Shown: positions 15,875 through 24,682, counted from the stretch's first letter. The stretch is DNA of 64,000 bases from Lachnospiraceae bacterium (GCA_017482205.1 JAFUNK010000004.1:1-64000), one strand, 5' to 3'. A program made the numbers and translations. The notes: a model not told the origin generated them from the letters alone.

Positions 15875-16498
15875 ATGAAATTATATGATAAAAACGATAT
15901 GGTAAAGGCCGGATGCCATGATTGTAAGGGGTGTTCTTCCTGTTGCAGAGGGATGGGTGACACTGTGATTTTGGATCCTTTTGATGTGTATCGGTTGACC
16001 ACCGGCTTGGGAAAGAGCTTTGAAGAATTGATGAATGGAAAGATAGCTCTTCATGTGGAGGAAGGGATTATTTTACCGCATATACAGATGGAGGAAGAAA
16101 GCGGACATTGTGTTTTTTTGAATGAAGAAGGGCGTTGCAGAATTCATGCATACAGACCCGGTCTGTGCAGAATATTTCCCTTGGGGCGCAGTTATGAAGA
16201 GGGCACGTTAAAATATTTTTTACTGGAGGATTGTCCGGCAGAAAATAAAACCAAGGTCAAGGTGGAAAAGTGGATTGATACACCTGACATCAGGCAGAAT
16301 GAAAAATTTCTTGTGACATGGCATTATTTGATAAAGGCTTTGCGGGAAAAAACAGAAGAAGCACAGACAGTGAACGTACTGCTTTTGAAGGTGTTTTATT
16401 TTATGCCTTATTCGGCAGATATTGACTTTTATAGTCAATTCGAAGAACGAATGGTATTGTTTGAGGAAATGTTGCAGACAAGTAAAGTAGAAAGTTAA
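15875..16498 (+). CDS. YkgJ-family cysteine cluster protein (207 aa)
   Basis: An AGGAGG site precedes the ATG at 15875. The N-terminal part holds the CHDCKGCSSCCRGMGDTVIL cluster, and the second set is CVFLNEEGRCRIHAYRPGLC (about 88-107), then a C in LLEDCPAE. This is the Fe-S or zinc-binding pattern of the YkgJ (UPF0153) family. Biochemical function is not established; members are thought to bind a metal cluster. The next gene follows 22 bases after the stop, so the two are likely cotranscribed. Confidence 0.8.
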   Translation: MKLYDKNDMVKAGCHDCKGCSSCCRGMGDTVILDPFDVYRLTTGLGKSFEELMNGKIALHVEEGIILPHIQMEEESGHCVFLNEEGRCRIHAYRPGLCRIFPLGRSYEEGTLKYFLLEDCPAENKTKVKVEKWIDTPDIRQNEKFLVTWHYLIKALREKTEEAQTVNVLLLKVFYFMPYSADIDFYSQFEERMVLFEEMLQTSKVES

Positions 16499-16520
16499 AT
16501 AGTGTGCGAAGGAGATTGGT

Positions 16521-17345
16521 ATGTGGATAAAAAATATCTGTGAATTGATAGAAATGCCTGCGGAGGCAGTAGAGCAGATTATATCTGCCGCAGAAGAGGT
16601 TGATAAAGAGGCATTAGGGGAGTTGATAAAGGGATTGACTGTGCCGGACAGTTACGCGGCGGCACAAGCCGGTTTGGAGCAAAAACTGGGGGAAGATAAG
16701 CGAGGATTTAAAATGCTTGCCTGCATGCTTGCGGCGGCAGAACTTACAAAGGACAATTATGTGAAAAAAAGAATCGGGGAAGATATTTTTGCGGATACCA
16801 TGAAATGTTTTACCCGTTTTGTATCAGAGTACAAGGAAAGCTATGGTGTTTATGGATTTGACAGAGCTTTTTGGACAGGCAGACAGTTATCCATGCTGCT
16901 TTTTAGAATCGGAGAACTGGAATATGAATTTGTAGATGCCACAGGCAGATACAAAAGAAAAGTGATAGATATGCATATTCCTTCGGATGCGGTGTTGGTA
17001 CGTGAAAATTGTCATTTGTCATATATGGGGGCAAGGACCTTTATTGCAAAGCATTTTCCGGAGCATACAGGGGAGGAATTTGTCTGCTGTTCATGGCTGT
17101 TGTCCCCGGCGTTGGAGGAATTGTTATCTGAAAATGCAAGGATTAACTGTTTTAGAAAAGAGTTTGAAATAACAGAGTGGGAAAAGGATTCCACGGAATT
17201 TTTGCAATGGGTATTTAAAAGAGAGGATATTCCCATTGCAGAATTACCGGAGGATACTTCTTTGCAGAGAAGAATGAAGCAGTATCTGTTACAGGGTGGA
17301 AAAGTAGGAGAGGCCATGGGCAGACTGAAAGGGGACTGGCATTAG
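16521..17345 (+). CDS. Acyltransferase-like protein (DUF5596-type), 274 aa
   Basis: AAGGAGA precedes the ATG at 16521. The sequence resembles a family in Lachnospiraceae with an N-terminal helical domain and a GNAT-like C-terminal domain. Landmarks are YGFDRAFWTGRQLSMLLFRI (about 111-130), then the LEYEF strand, IDMHIPSDA near 155 and EFVCCSWLLSP near 190. I infer an acyl-transfer role only from this resemblance. Its end overlaps the stop of the convergent AraC gene by four bases. Confidence 0.6.
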   Translation: MWIKNICELIEMPAEAVEQIISAAEEVDKEALGELIKGLTVPDSYAAAQAGLEQKLGEDKRGFKMLACMLAAAELTKDNYVKKRIGEDIFADTMKCFTRFVSEYKESYGVYGFDRAFWTGRQLSMLLFRIGELEYEFVDATGRYKRKVIDMHIPSDAVLVRENCHLSYMGARTFIAKHFPEHTGEEFVCCSWLLSPALEELLSENARINCFRKEFEITEWEKDSTEFLQWVFKREDIPIAELPEDTSLQRRMKQYLLQGGKVGEAMGRLKGDWH

Positions 17346-18217
17346 CTGATGCTCAGTCCCGCATATTTTTTAGGAGAAATACCTACTGCTTTGGTAAATG
17401 CCTTAAAGAAGTTGCTGTAATCGGTAAAACCGCTGCGCTCATAGGCCTCGCTGACACTGATACCTTCGTTTAACAGTGCTTTGGCAATGCTGATGCGGCG
17501 GGCGGTGATATATTTGCCTATGGTAGTGCCGGTAGCCGATTTAAAGATACGGCAGATGTAGGATTCACTTAAAAAGAATTCCCCCGCAAGCTGTTCTATG
17601 CTGATGGGATTGGCAATATTGCTGTTAATATAAGAAAGAATATCGTCCACCTGTTTACTGTAGCGATAATCAGAAGGTGCGGTAACTTCTTCGTCAGATT
17701 TTTTGTGTACCTCAGTATCCCAGATAAAGTTAATCATGGACAAAAGTTCCATAAAAGCGGCCTGTTCAATAATGTCATGGGCGAAGCCGTTTGCGGAAGT
17801 GATTTTGTGAATAAAATAAAGAAAGCGTTTTTGTTGCTCTCTGGACAGGGAAAGTTTGTGGGTAAAATTACCTTCTCTACGTGAAAAACATAAGTCCAGA
17901 TTGGTTTCACTGCTGGAAAGCTTCTTTAAATAGTCAGGGTGGATGGACAGTACGATACGTTCATGGACACAGCTGTCTATCTGAGTTAATTTGTGGCTTT
18001 CGTACTGGTTAATCAGAAATAAATCCCCCGGAGCAATGGAATAGAAACGGTTATCAATCAAAAACTGTTTGCCGCCCGAAATGGAATAATACAGCTCATA
18101 GCAGTCATGGATATGCATATCCATGGCTTTTTCTTCTTTATAAAGGTGTGCAATCGAAAAGGTATGGGTGGTCAGGCAGTTTTCAATTGCCTGTTTGCAT
18201 GAAGTCAATTCTTCCAT
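17342..18217 (-). CDS. AraC-family transcriptional regulator, likely of the uronate operon
   Basis: The N-terminal part is a cupin-type sensor domain (residues about 30-95, with MDMHIHDCYELYYSISGGK and a later PGDLFLINQYESHKL stretch). The C-terminal 100 residues hold two helix-turn-helix motifs (SIEQLAGEFFLSESYICRIF and a second in ISVSEAYERSGFTDYSNFFK), ending with the family's SPKKYA tail. It is transcribed divergently from kduI and shares a 326-base intergenic region with it. A role as ligand-responsive activator of the kdu/kdg genes is likely from this layout, and the weak -35 of the kdu promoter fits activation. A cre-like palindrome lies just upstream of its start. Confidence 0.85.
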   Translation of the reverse strand: MEELTSCKQAIENCLTTHTFSIAHLYKEEKAMDMHIHDCYELYYSISGGKQFLIDNRFYSIAPGDLFLINQYESHKLTQIDSCVHERIVLSIHPDYLKKLSSSETNLDLCFSRREGNFTHKLSLSREQQKRFLYFIHKITSANGFAHDIIEQAAFMELLSMINFIWDTEVHKKSDEEVTAPSDYRYSKQVDDILSYINSNIANPISIEQLAGEFFLSESYICRIFKSATGTTIGKYITARRISIAKALLNEGISVSEAYERSGFTDYSNFFKAFTKAVGISPKKYAGLSIS

Positions 18218-18232
18218 AAAGAACTCCTTTTT

Positions 18233-18248
18233 ATGAAAATGTTTTCAT
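18233..18248. promoter_or_regulatory. cre-like palindrome before the AraC gene
   Basis: ATGAAAATGTTTTCAT has perfect 7-base arms and matches the CcpA cre pattern (TGNAANCGNTNNCA) at all but one defined base. It lies 16 bases upstream of the AraC start. A LacI-family regulator such as CcpA is the likely binder. Confidence 0.6.
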
Positions 18249-18456
18249 AACTGTAATTTACAAATTGGGGGTGGGTGTAAATTTATAAAAACAGCACCCT
18301 CAGAAACTATTATATTGCAAGAGTTCAAAATATGCAATGTTTTGACGAATATTTGAATAGACTTAGATAATTTGTATTTTATATAATAAGGTCAGAAACA
18401 AAGATTTTGTTTTACGAAATCCGAAAAAAGGTATAGTAAAACAGAAAAGTATGTGT

Positions 18457-18476
18457 TATAATGTAAGCACTTACAT
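18457..18476 (+). promoter_or_regulatory. kdu operon -10 element overlapping a cre-like palindrome
   Basis: TATAAT (18457-18462) has no good -35 partner, which fits an activator-dependent promoter. It overlaps ATGTAAGCACTTACAT (18461-18476), a palindrome with perfect 7-base arms and one mismatch to the cre pattern. Binding there would block transcription start, consistent with catabolite repression of uronate use. Confidence 0.65.
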
Positions 18477-18543
18477 AAAGATTTATCATTGTAGGGGACA
18501 AGTGTGAAAGCACCCCTCAAAAAAGAAAGGAGAGTAGGCAGGC

Positions 18544-19404
18544 GTGGAACTGAGAACAGCAGTATCACCCAGAGATGTAAAGCATTATACCACCGAGCGT
18601 TTAAGAGAGGAGTTTTTGATTCAAAATCTTTTCGTGCCCGGAGAAATCAAACTGGTATACAGCCACATTGACAGAATTATTACAGGAGCAGCAGTACCGG
18701 TGAAGCCTCTTGTGTTGACGGCAGGAGATGAACTTCGTGCAGAGTATTTCTGCCAGAGAAGAGAGCTTGGCGTTATCAATATTGGTGGAGCGGGAACCAT
18801 TACCGTAGACGGCAAGGTTTACAAGGTAGGTTTCAAGGAAGCTATGTATATCGGCATGGGCTCTAAGGAAATTATTTTTGCAAGTGAAGAGGAAGGCAAT
18901 CCTGCGAAGTTCTATTTAAACAGTGCACCTGCTCACAGAACCTGTCCTACCGTACTGATTAAGCCGGAAGGAACTCCTGAAGAGGGCGTTGTGATTGTTA
19001 AAGATGAAAATAAAGTAGAACTGGGTTGTTTAGAGGATGCAAACCACAGAGTTATCTGTAAGTACATTTTACCCGGTCAGGTGGAAAGCTGTCAGTTGGA
19101 AATGGGTATGACTAAATTAGAACCCGGCAGTGTATGGAATACAATGCCCTGCCACACCCACGACAGACGTATGGAGGTTTACCTGTACTTTGAAATGGCA
19201 GAGGATGCATTTGTTATGCATTATATGGGTGAGCCGGACGAAACCAGACATATCGTTATGAGAAATGAAGAAGCAGTGATTTCTCCCAGCTGGTCCATCC
19301 ACTCCGGATGTGGTTCCAGAGCATATACCTTCATCTGGGGGATGGTTGGTGAAAATCAGGACTTCGATGATATGGACCCTGTGGCAATGAAGGATTTAAG
19401 ATAA
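18544..19404 (+). CDS. kduI: 5-dehydro-4-deoxy-D-glucuronate isomerase (KduI)
   Basis: KduI isomerises 4-deoxy-L-threo-5-hexosulose uronate, made from unsaturated uronates of pectin or glycosaminoglycans, to 3-deoxy-D-glycero-2,5-hexodiulosonate. The 286-aa cupin has the zinc-site segment CHTHDRRMEVYLYFEM (about 200-215) and a late SPSWSIHSGCGSRAYTFIWG block (about 249-268) typical of KduI. Translation starts with GTG at 18544 behind AAAGGAGAG. It is the first gene of a five-gene operon whose other members complete the route to pyruvate. Confidence 0.95.
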   Translation: MELRTAVSPRDVKHYTTERLREEFLIQNLFVPGEIKLVYSHIDRIITGAAVPVKPLVLTAGDELRAEYFCQRRELGVINIGGAGTITVDGKVYKVGFKEAMYIGMGSKEIIFASEEEGNPAKFYLNSAPAHRTCPTVLIKPEGTPEEGVVIVKDENKVELGCLEDANHRVICKYILPGQVESCQLEMGMTKLEPGSVWNTMPCHTHDRRMEVYLYFEMAEDAFVMHYMGEPDETRHIVMRNEEAVISPSWSIHSGCGSRAYTFIWGMVGENQDFDDMDPVAMKDLR

Positions 19405-19518
19405 GGCATTGAGCCGGCAAAGGCTTTTGTCTGACAAAACGAGGCAATGAACAGAATAAGTTGTGCCGATTGGGGTACAGCATAAACATTAGATTTAAAA
19501 AGAGAAGGAGAAAAGAAA

Positions 19519-20322
19519 ATGAGCAATTGTACAAATTTCAGCCTGGAAGGCAAAGTAGCACTGGTAACAGGCGCATCTTATGGTATTGGTTTTGCAATCG
19601 CATCCGCTTATGCAGAAGCAGGTGCAACCATCTGCTTTAACGATATCAATCAGGAACTGGTAGATAAAGGTCTGGCTGCTTATGCTGAAAAAGGTATCAA
19701 AGCACACGGCTATGTATGTGATGTTACCAATGAAGATGCAGTAAATGCAATGGTAGCACAGATTGAAAAAGAAGTGGGTGTGATTGACATTCTGGTAAAT
19801 AACGCAGGTATCATTAAGCGTATTCCTATGCATGAAATGACTGCAGCACAGTTCAGACAGGTTATTGACATTGATTTAAACGGACCTTTCATCGTATCCA
19901 AAGCAGTTATCCCTGCTATGATTAAAAAAGGTCATGGCAAGATTATCAACATCTGTTCCATGATGTCCGAACTGGGTCGTGAAACTGTATCTGCATATGC
20001 AGCAGCAAAGGGTGGCTTAAAGATGTTAACCAAGAATATCTGCTCCGAGTATGGTCAGTATAACATTCAGTGTAACGGCCTTGGACCCGGCTATATCGAG
20101 ACACCCCAGACTGCGCCTCTTCGTGAGATTCAGCCTGACGGCAGCAAGCATCCTTTCGATCAGTTCATTTGTGCAAAGACTCCTGCAAACAGATGGTTAA
20201 AGCCCGAAGAACTGACTGGTCCTGCTGTATTCTTGGCATCTGATGCTTCCAACGCAGTAAACGGACACATTCTCTATGTAGATGGCGGCATCCTGGCATA
20301 CATCGGCAAACAGCCGTCCTAA
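19519..20322 (+). CDS. kduD: 2-dehydro-3-deoxy-D-gluconate 5-dehydrogenase (KduD)
   Basis: A classical short-chain dehydrogenase of 267 aa. The cofactor loop is TGASYGIG (residues about 17-24), the NNAG motif is at 94-97, and the catalytic Ser and YxxxK lie in the ICSMMSELG and VSAYAAAKGG blocks. KduD reduces the KduI product to 2-keto-3-deoxygluconate with NADH. AGAAGGAG precedes the ATG. The 114-base gap after kduI shows no clear terminator or promoter, so the two are likely cotranscribed. Confidence 0.93.
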   Translation: MSNCTNFSLEGKVALVTGASYGIGFAIASAYAEAGATICFNDINQELVDKGLAAYAEKGIKAHGYVCDVTNEDAVNAMVAQIEKEVGVIDILVNNAGIIKRIPMHEMTAAQFRQVIDIDLNGPFIVSKAVIPAMIKKGHGKIINICSMMSELGRETVSAYAAAKGGLKMLTKNICSEYGQYNIQCNGLGPGYIETPQTAPLREIQPDGSKHPFDQFICAKTPANRWLKPEELTGPAVFLASDASNAVNGHILYVDGGILAYIGKQPS

Positions 20323-20338
20323 GTTGAGGTAAAGTAAA

Positions 20339-20977
20339 ATGAAAATAGCACTTATTAACGAAAATAGCCAGGCGGCAAAAAATGCACTGGTATATGAAAC
20401 CTTAAAAAAGGTTGTAGAACCCATGGGACATGAGGTGGTGAACTACGGTATGTACTCCGCAGAGGACCCCAATTCCCTGACTTATGTACAGAATGGTATT
20501 CTGACAGCAGTCCTGCTTAACTCAGGAGCAGCTGATTACGTGATTACCGGTTGCGGTACAGGCGAAGGAGCTATGCTTGCATGCAATTCTTTCCCCAAGG
20601 TACTGTGCGGACATATTGAGTCTCCGTTAGATGCTTACCTGTTCTCCCAGGTAAACGACGGTAACTGTGTATCCCTTCCTTTTGCTGAAAACTTTGGCTG
20701 GGGCGGTGAGTTAAATCTGGAATACATTTTTGAAAAGCTTTTCTGTGCTCCCGGTGGTGGCGGTTATCCCAAGGAGAGAGTTGTACCGGAGCAGAGAAAT
20801 AAAAAGATTTTGGACGCAGTTAAAGAAGTAACCCATGTGGATATGGTAACTATTTTAAAGAATCTGGACAGAGAACTGGTAAAGGGTGCTTTATCCGGTG
20901 AAAAGTTTGCAGAGTATTTCTTTGCAGACTGTAAATGCGACAAGATTGCAGAAGCAGTAAAGGAGGTTTTATCATGA
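20339..20977 (+). CDS. RpiB/LacA/LacB-family sugar isomerase in the uronate operon
   Basis: The 212-aa protein follows the RpiB/LacAB pattern: MKIALINENSQAAKNALVYE, ADYVITGCGTGEGAMLACNS (with the Cys and GxGxG region of the family) and the DGNCVSLP segment. It extends about 60 residues beyond classic RpiB (about 150 aa). RpiB enzymes interconvert ketose and aldose sugar phosphates; the substrate here is unknown and may be a uronate-derived sugar. The gene starts 16 bases after kduD, and its stop overlaps the kdgA start (ATGA). Confidence 0.85.
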   Translation: MKIALINENSQAAKNALVYETLKKVVEPMGHEVVNYGMYSAEDPNSLTYVQNGILTAVLLNSGAADYVITGCGTGEGAMLACNSFPKVLCGHIESPLDAYLFSQVNDGNCVSLPFAENFGWGGELNLEYIFEKLFCAPGGGGYPKERVVPEQRNKKILDAVKEVTHVDMVTILKNLDRELVKGALSGEKFAEYFFADCKCDKIAEAVKEVLS

Positions 20978-21939
20978 ATGCAGTTTTAGAGAAAATCAGC
21001 AAAATCGGTATTGTGCCGGTAGTAAAGATTGACAGAGTAGAAGATGCAGTGCCTCTTGCAAAAGCACTTTGCAATGGTGGTCTTCCCTGTGCAGAAGTAA
21101 CATTCCGTACTGATGCGGCAGCAGGTGCCATTAAGGCTATGACGGATGCTTTCCCTGAGATGTGTGTCGGTGCAGGTACTGTACTGAACGCAACACAGGT
21201 AGATGCAGCAGTAGAAGCAGGTGCACAGTTTATCGTAAGCCCCGGCTTAAATCCTAACACTGTTAAATATTGTATTGAGAAGAATGTACCTATCACACCT
21301 GGTACTTCCAGTCCTTCCGATATCGAGCAGGCAATTGAACTGGGATTAGACGTTGTAAAATTTTTCCCGGCAGAGCAGTCCGGCGGTCTTGCAAAGATTA
21401 AGGCTATGGCAGCTCCTTATGTAAATATGAAGTTTATGCCTACCGGAGGTATCAATGCAAAGAATTTGACCTCTTACCTTGATTTTAACAAGATTATCGC
21501 TTGCGGCGGTTCTTGGATGGTTCCCGGCGATTTAATCAATGCAGGTGAGTGGGACAAGATTGAACAGCTTACCAGAGAAGCAGTACAGACCATGCTTGGT
21601 TTTGAACTGGCTCACGTAGGTGTAAATGCTGAAAATGCAGAAGAAGCAGAAAAAGTAGCAAAGAGATTTGGATTTATCTTTGGTATGCCCGCAAAGGTTG
21701 GCAACAGCTCCGTATTTGCAGGCAAGGCAATGGAAGTAATGAAGACTCCTTACCTTGGCAAGAACGGTCACATTGCAATTGCAACCAATTATATCGTAAG
21801 AGCAGTAAACTATTTGGAAAACGTACTTGGTGTAGAATTCGACGAAGCTACTGCAAAGAGAGACGATAAAGGCAACTTAAAAGCTATTTATCTCAAGGAA
21901 GAAATCGGCGGCTTCGCAGTACATCTGGTACAGAAATAA
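20974..21939 (+). CDS. kdgA: KDPG/KHG aldolase with a C-terminal VOC-like domain
   Basis: The start is the ATG at 20974, overlapping the previous stop and preceded by AAGGAGG. Residues 1-205 are a 2-keto-3-deoxy-6-phosphogluconate aldolase: VPVVKIDRVEDAVPLAKALC, EVTFRTDAA, the TPGTSSPSDIEQA block and VVKFFPAEQSGG, where Lys forms the Schiff base. Residues about 210-321 (ELAHVGVNAENAEEAEKVAK to the GGFAVHLVQK end) look like a VOC/glyoxalase-type beta-alpha-beta domain. The aldolase splits KDPG into pyruvate and glyceraldehyde-3-phosphate. The role of the extra domain is unknown; it may bind a related sugar acid or regulate the enzyme. Confidence 0.92.
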   Translation: MNAVLEKISKIGIVPVVKIDRVEDAVPLAKALCNGGLPCAEVTFRTDAAAGAIKAMTDAFPEMCVGAGTVLNATQVDAAVEAGAQFIVSPGLNPNTVKYCIEKNVPITPGTSSPSDIEQAIELGLDVVKFFPAEQSGGLAKIKAMAAPYVNMKFMPTGGINAKNLTSYLDFNKIIACGGSWMVPGDLINAGEWDKIEQLTREAVQTMLGFELAHVGVNAENAEEAEKVAKRFGFIFGMPAKVGNSSVFAGKAMEVMKTPYLGKNGHIAIATNYIVRAVNYLENVLGVEFDEATAKRDDKGNLKAIYLKEEIGGFAVHLVQK

Positions 21940-22020
21940 ATTACTTGCGATTTTGTGAAGAGTAATATTGATGAGCCATAAAGAGCAAAAAAGATAACAA
22001 AGAGAAAGGAATTTATAAAG

Positions 22021-23052
22021 ATGGCAAAAGTAATTACCATGGGTGAAATCATGTTAAGATTATCCACCCCTAACAATGAGAAATTTATTCAGGCAGATGA
22101 ATTTGATGTTTGCTATGGCGGTGGTGAAGCAAACGTGGCAGTATCTTTAGCAAACTACGGACATGATGCAGAGTTCGTTACCGCAGTTCCCGACAACGAA
22201 ATCGGTGAGTGTGCAGTAGCAGCATTAAGAAAATACAATGTAGGCACAAAGCACATCGCTAAGTGTGGTGAAAGACTGGGTATCTATTTCTTAGAGTCCG
22301 GTTCTTCCATGAGACCTTCCAAGGTTGTATACGACAGAGCTCATTCCTCTATCTCTACTGCAACCGAAGCAGATTTCGATTTCGATGCAATTTTTGCAGG
22401 TGCTGACTGGTTCCACTTTACCGGTATCACTCCCGCAGTATCCGATGCAGCAGCAGAATTGACTGAGAAGGCTTTAATCGCAGCTAAAAAGCATGGTGTA
22501 AAGGTTTCCGTAGACTTAAACTTCCGTAAGAAACTGTGGTCTTCCGAAAAGGCACAGAAGGTTATGACCAACCTGATGCAGTATGTAGACGTATGTATCG
22601 GTAACGAAGAAGATGCAGAACTGGTACTTGGCTTTAAGCCCGGTGAAACTGATGTAACCAGCGGTGAACTGGAACTGGCAGGATACAAGTCCATTTTCGA
22701 GCAAATGGTAGAAAAATTCAACTTTGAATATTGTGTATCTTCCTTACGTGTAAGCCGTTCTGCTTCCGACAACGGCTGGTCCGCATGTATCTACTCCAGA
22801 GATACTAAGGAATTCTATCACTCCAAGGAATACAGCATCCATCCTATCGTAGACCGTGTAGGTGGCGGTGACTCCTTCGCAGGCGGTGTTATCTGCGGTA
22901 TGTTAGACGGTAAGGACTTCAAGGCAGCATTAGAGTATGGTGTAGCAGCTTCTGCATTAAAGCACACCATCCCCGGCGACTTCAACCTTGTATCCAGAAA
23001 AGAAGTAGAAACCTTAGCAGGCGGAGATGCTTCCGGACGTGTACAGCGTTAG
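22021..23052 (+). CDS. kdgK: 2-keto-3-deoxygluconate kinase (KdgK), PfkB family
   Basis: The 343-aa sugar kinase has the PfkB N-terminal GG region (CYGGGEANVAVSLANYGHDA, about 31-50) and the C-terminal ATP/anion-hole motif DRVGGGDSFAGGVICG (about 280-295), with Asp in GGGDSF as the base. It phosphorylates KDG to KDPG, the aldolase substrate encoded just upstream. An AGAAAGGA site precedes the ATG. It is the last gene of the operon, followed by a strong terminator. Confidence 0.93.
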   Translation: MAKVITMGEIMLRLSTPNNEKFIQADEFDVCYGGGEANVAVSLANYGHDAEFVTAVPDNEIGECAVAALRKYNVGTKHIAKCGERLGIYFLESGSSMRPSKVVYDRAHSSISTATEADFDFDAIFAGADWFHFTGITPAVSDAAAELTEKALIAAKKHGVKVSVDLNFRKKLWSSEKAQKVMTNLMQYVDVCIGNEEDAELVLGFKPGETDVTSGELELAGYKSIFEQMVEKFNFEYCVSSLRVSRSASDNGWSACIYSRDTKEFYHSKEYSIHPIVDRVGGGDSFAGGVICGMLDGKDFKAALEYGVAASALKHTIPGDFNLVSRKEVETLAGGDASGRVQR

Positions 23053-23087
23053 TCACAGATTATCGTTGAGATAATATTGAGTTATAC

Positions 23088-23121
23088 AACGGGCTGTTCG
23101 TTGACGGACAGCCCGTTTTTA
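23088..23121 (+). terminator. Rho-independent terminator of the kdu/kdg operon
   Basis: AACGGGCTGT (23088-23097) and ACAGCCCGTT (23108-23117) form a perfect 10-bp stem, followed by a T-run. Confidence 0.9.
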
Positions 23122-23221
23122 TGTTAAAATGAATTGCTCACATAGTGAGCCGTTTTAGAGCTAAACTTTACTTGCGGTTTAGATTCTTTAAATAAATTTT
23201 AATATACTGGAGGAACACCAA

Positions 23222-23254
23222 ATGTTTGTGAATGGTAGAACGCACTTAAGCTAA
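23222..23254 (+). CDS. Possible erm leader peptide (10 aa)
   Basis: A GGAGG site precedes an ATG that encodes MFVNGRTHLS, ending 263 bases before the erm start. ACTTAAGC inside the leader (23243-23250) is complementary to GCTTAAGT (23303-23310). This leader-plus-pairing layout resembles translational attenuators of inducible erm genes, where a ribosome stalled by macrolide frees the methyltransferase start. The peptide does not match a known stalling sequence, so this remains tentative. Confidence 0.45.
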   Translation: MFVNGRTHLS

Positions 23255-23517
23255 AGACGACAATAAGAAAACGGCCTGTTTGTGTGATGGGTTCTTTTGT
23301 TGTGCTTAAGTTTGCAAGATTACCGTACTGATAGGTGTTTCCTATTGGTGTATTTGCGTACGCCTTTATTCGGACAGAAGAACCTTGAATTGACCGCCGA
23401 TGCCCTTTCGGGAATCGTGTCATCATGCAATTCCTCTGTTTTTTTATTGTCTTTTTTGCATGCAATTGAAAAATTTGGCTTGTAATTTGATGCAATGGAA
23501 AAACAGGAGGAAAATAT

Positions 23518-24108
23518 ATGTCAGATAAAAATAAAGGGCGCAGGAGTCAGTCTGCCCATTTGCAGGAAATTGCTGCTTCACAGAATTTCCTGACAAGCAG
23601 GCAGCTTTTGGAGTGTATTGTAAATCGCAGCACCATTAGCAAAAAAGATATTGTAATTGAAATCGGAACGGGGAAAGGCCATTTAACCGATGTGCTGTGT
23701 AAGAGATGCAAATACCTATATTCCATAGAAATTGACAGAAAGCTGCATGAGCACACGAAGAAGAAACTTGCTCACAGGAAAAATCTGTATTTAATATACG
23801 GTGACTTTCTTAAGTTTCAGTTGCCGCAAAAAGGCGAGTACAAGGTGTTTGCCAATATACCTTATTACATAACTACCCGCATTGTACGAAAGCTTACAGT
23901 GACTTCTAATCCGCCAGCGGAGATGTGGCTGGTAATGGAAAAAGGTGCAGCCAAACGATTTATGGGGCTTCCTACAGAGAATAAATATTCAATGGCTTTA
24001 AAGCACGAATGGAGACTGGAGATTATACACTACTTTAAAAGAGCGGATTTTCATCCTTTGGCTGCGGTAGATTCGGTGCTGTTGCATTTTAATAGAATAT
24101 TTTCTTAA
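23518..24108 (+). pseudogene. Erm-family 23S rRNA methyltransferase, C-terminally truncated
   Basis: The 196 residues match Erm rRNA adenine N6-methyltransferases: NFLTS near the start, the SAM loop IEIGTGKGHLT, EID, GDFLKF and the catalytic NIPYYITT. Erm enzymes dimethylate A2058 and give macrolide-lincosamide-streptogramin B resistance. Full enzymes have about 245 aa; here the protein ends at LLHFNRIFS, where the C-terminal helical RNA-binding domain should begin. About 50 residues are missing and I do not find them in other frames downstream. The ribosome site (CAGGAGG) is intact. The catalytic core is whole, but activity is doubtful. Confidence 0.85.
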
Positions 24109-24334
24109 GAAAATCAATTCCTTGATATGAAATTTTATTGAAGTGTGTTCGTGACGTGGAACCTTGTGCTCCAAAAGTGATTTTGGAAGATGTAAAGTGC
24201 TTTTTTAGATGAGTAATTCTTAAAAGGAAGTTAGTAAAGAGACGAAAACACCGGCTTTTTATGTGTCTTTGCGGGAGAGTGTTTTAGGAGAAACTTATTG
24301 ACAAAATTTTTTGTACATTTCGTGAAATTTAGGG

Positions 24335-24363
24335 TTGACAGATAAGCGAAAAGAAGATAAAAT
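24335..24363 (+). promoter_or_regulatory. Promoter of tRNA-Leu(CAG)
   Basis: TTGACA (24335-24340), a 17-base spacer and TAAAAT (24358-24363) lie just upstream of the tRNA gene. Confidence 0.75.
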
Positions 24364-24374
24364 ATAACTTGCTT

Positions 24375-24458
24375 GCGGAAGTGCTGGAATTGGCAGACAG
24401 GCTAGATTCAGGTTCTAGTGTTGGCAACGACGTGAGGGTTCAAGTCCCTTCTTCCGCA
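24375..24458 (+). tRNA. tRNA-Leu (anticodon CAG)
   Basis: An 84-base tRNA with a long variable arm, as expected for leucine. The acceptor GCGGAAG pairs with CTTCCGC. The anticodon stem CTAGA/TCTAG encloses the loop TTCAGGT, giving anticodon CAG. The T-loop GTTCAAGTC is standard. CCA is not encoded. Confidence 0.95.
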
Positions 24459-24467
24459 TCTGAATAT

Positions 24468-24501
24468 AAAGGAGTAGGTCAGAGACCTACTCCTTTGTTA
24501 T
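24468..24501 (+). terminator. Terminator after tRNA-Leu(CAG)
   Basis: A 13-bp perfect stem, AAAGGAGTAGGTC with GACCTACTCCTTT around a three-base loop, starts 9 bases after the tRNA. A weak T-rich run follows. Confidence 0.85.
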
Positions 24502-24682
24502 TTTCGGCATTCTTTCTGTCACATTACATGTTTCCTTTTTAAAATTTGACATTACCTTACAACTTTCACATATTTACGAATTTAAAATTTCACATTATAA
24601 CATATAGTTACGATTTACTATATTGACAACATAGGATATATCCTATATATTAAAATTAGAAATATACATAGGGGGATTTGAT

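Noticed and set aside
23152-23163. GTTTTAGAGCTA, identical to the start of a type II CRISPR repeat
   Set aside because: It occurs once, with no repeat array, no tracrRNA partner and no cas genes nearby, so a chance match is more likely.
23199-23495. 98-codon minus-strand frame upstream of erm
   Set aside because: It is antisense to the leader region, has no ribosome site and matches nothing I know.
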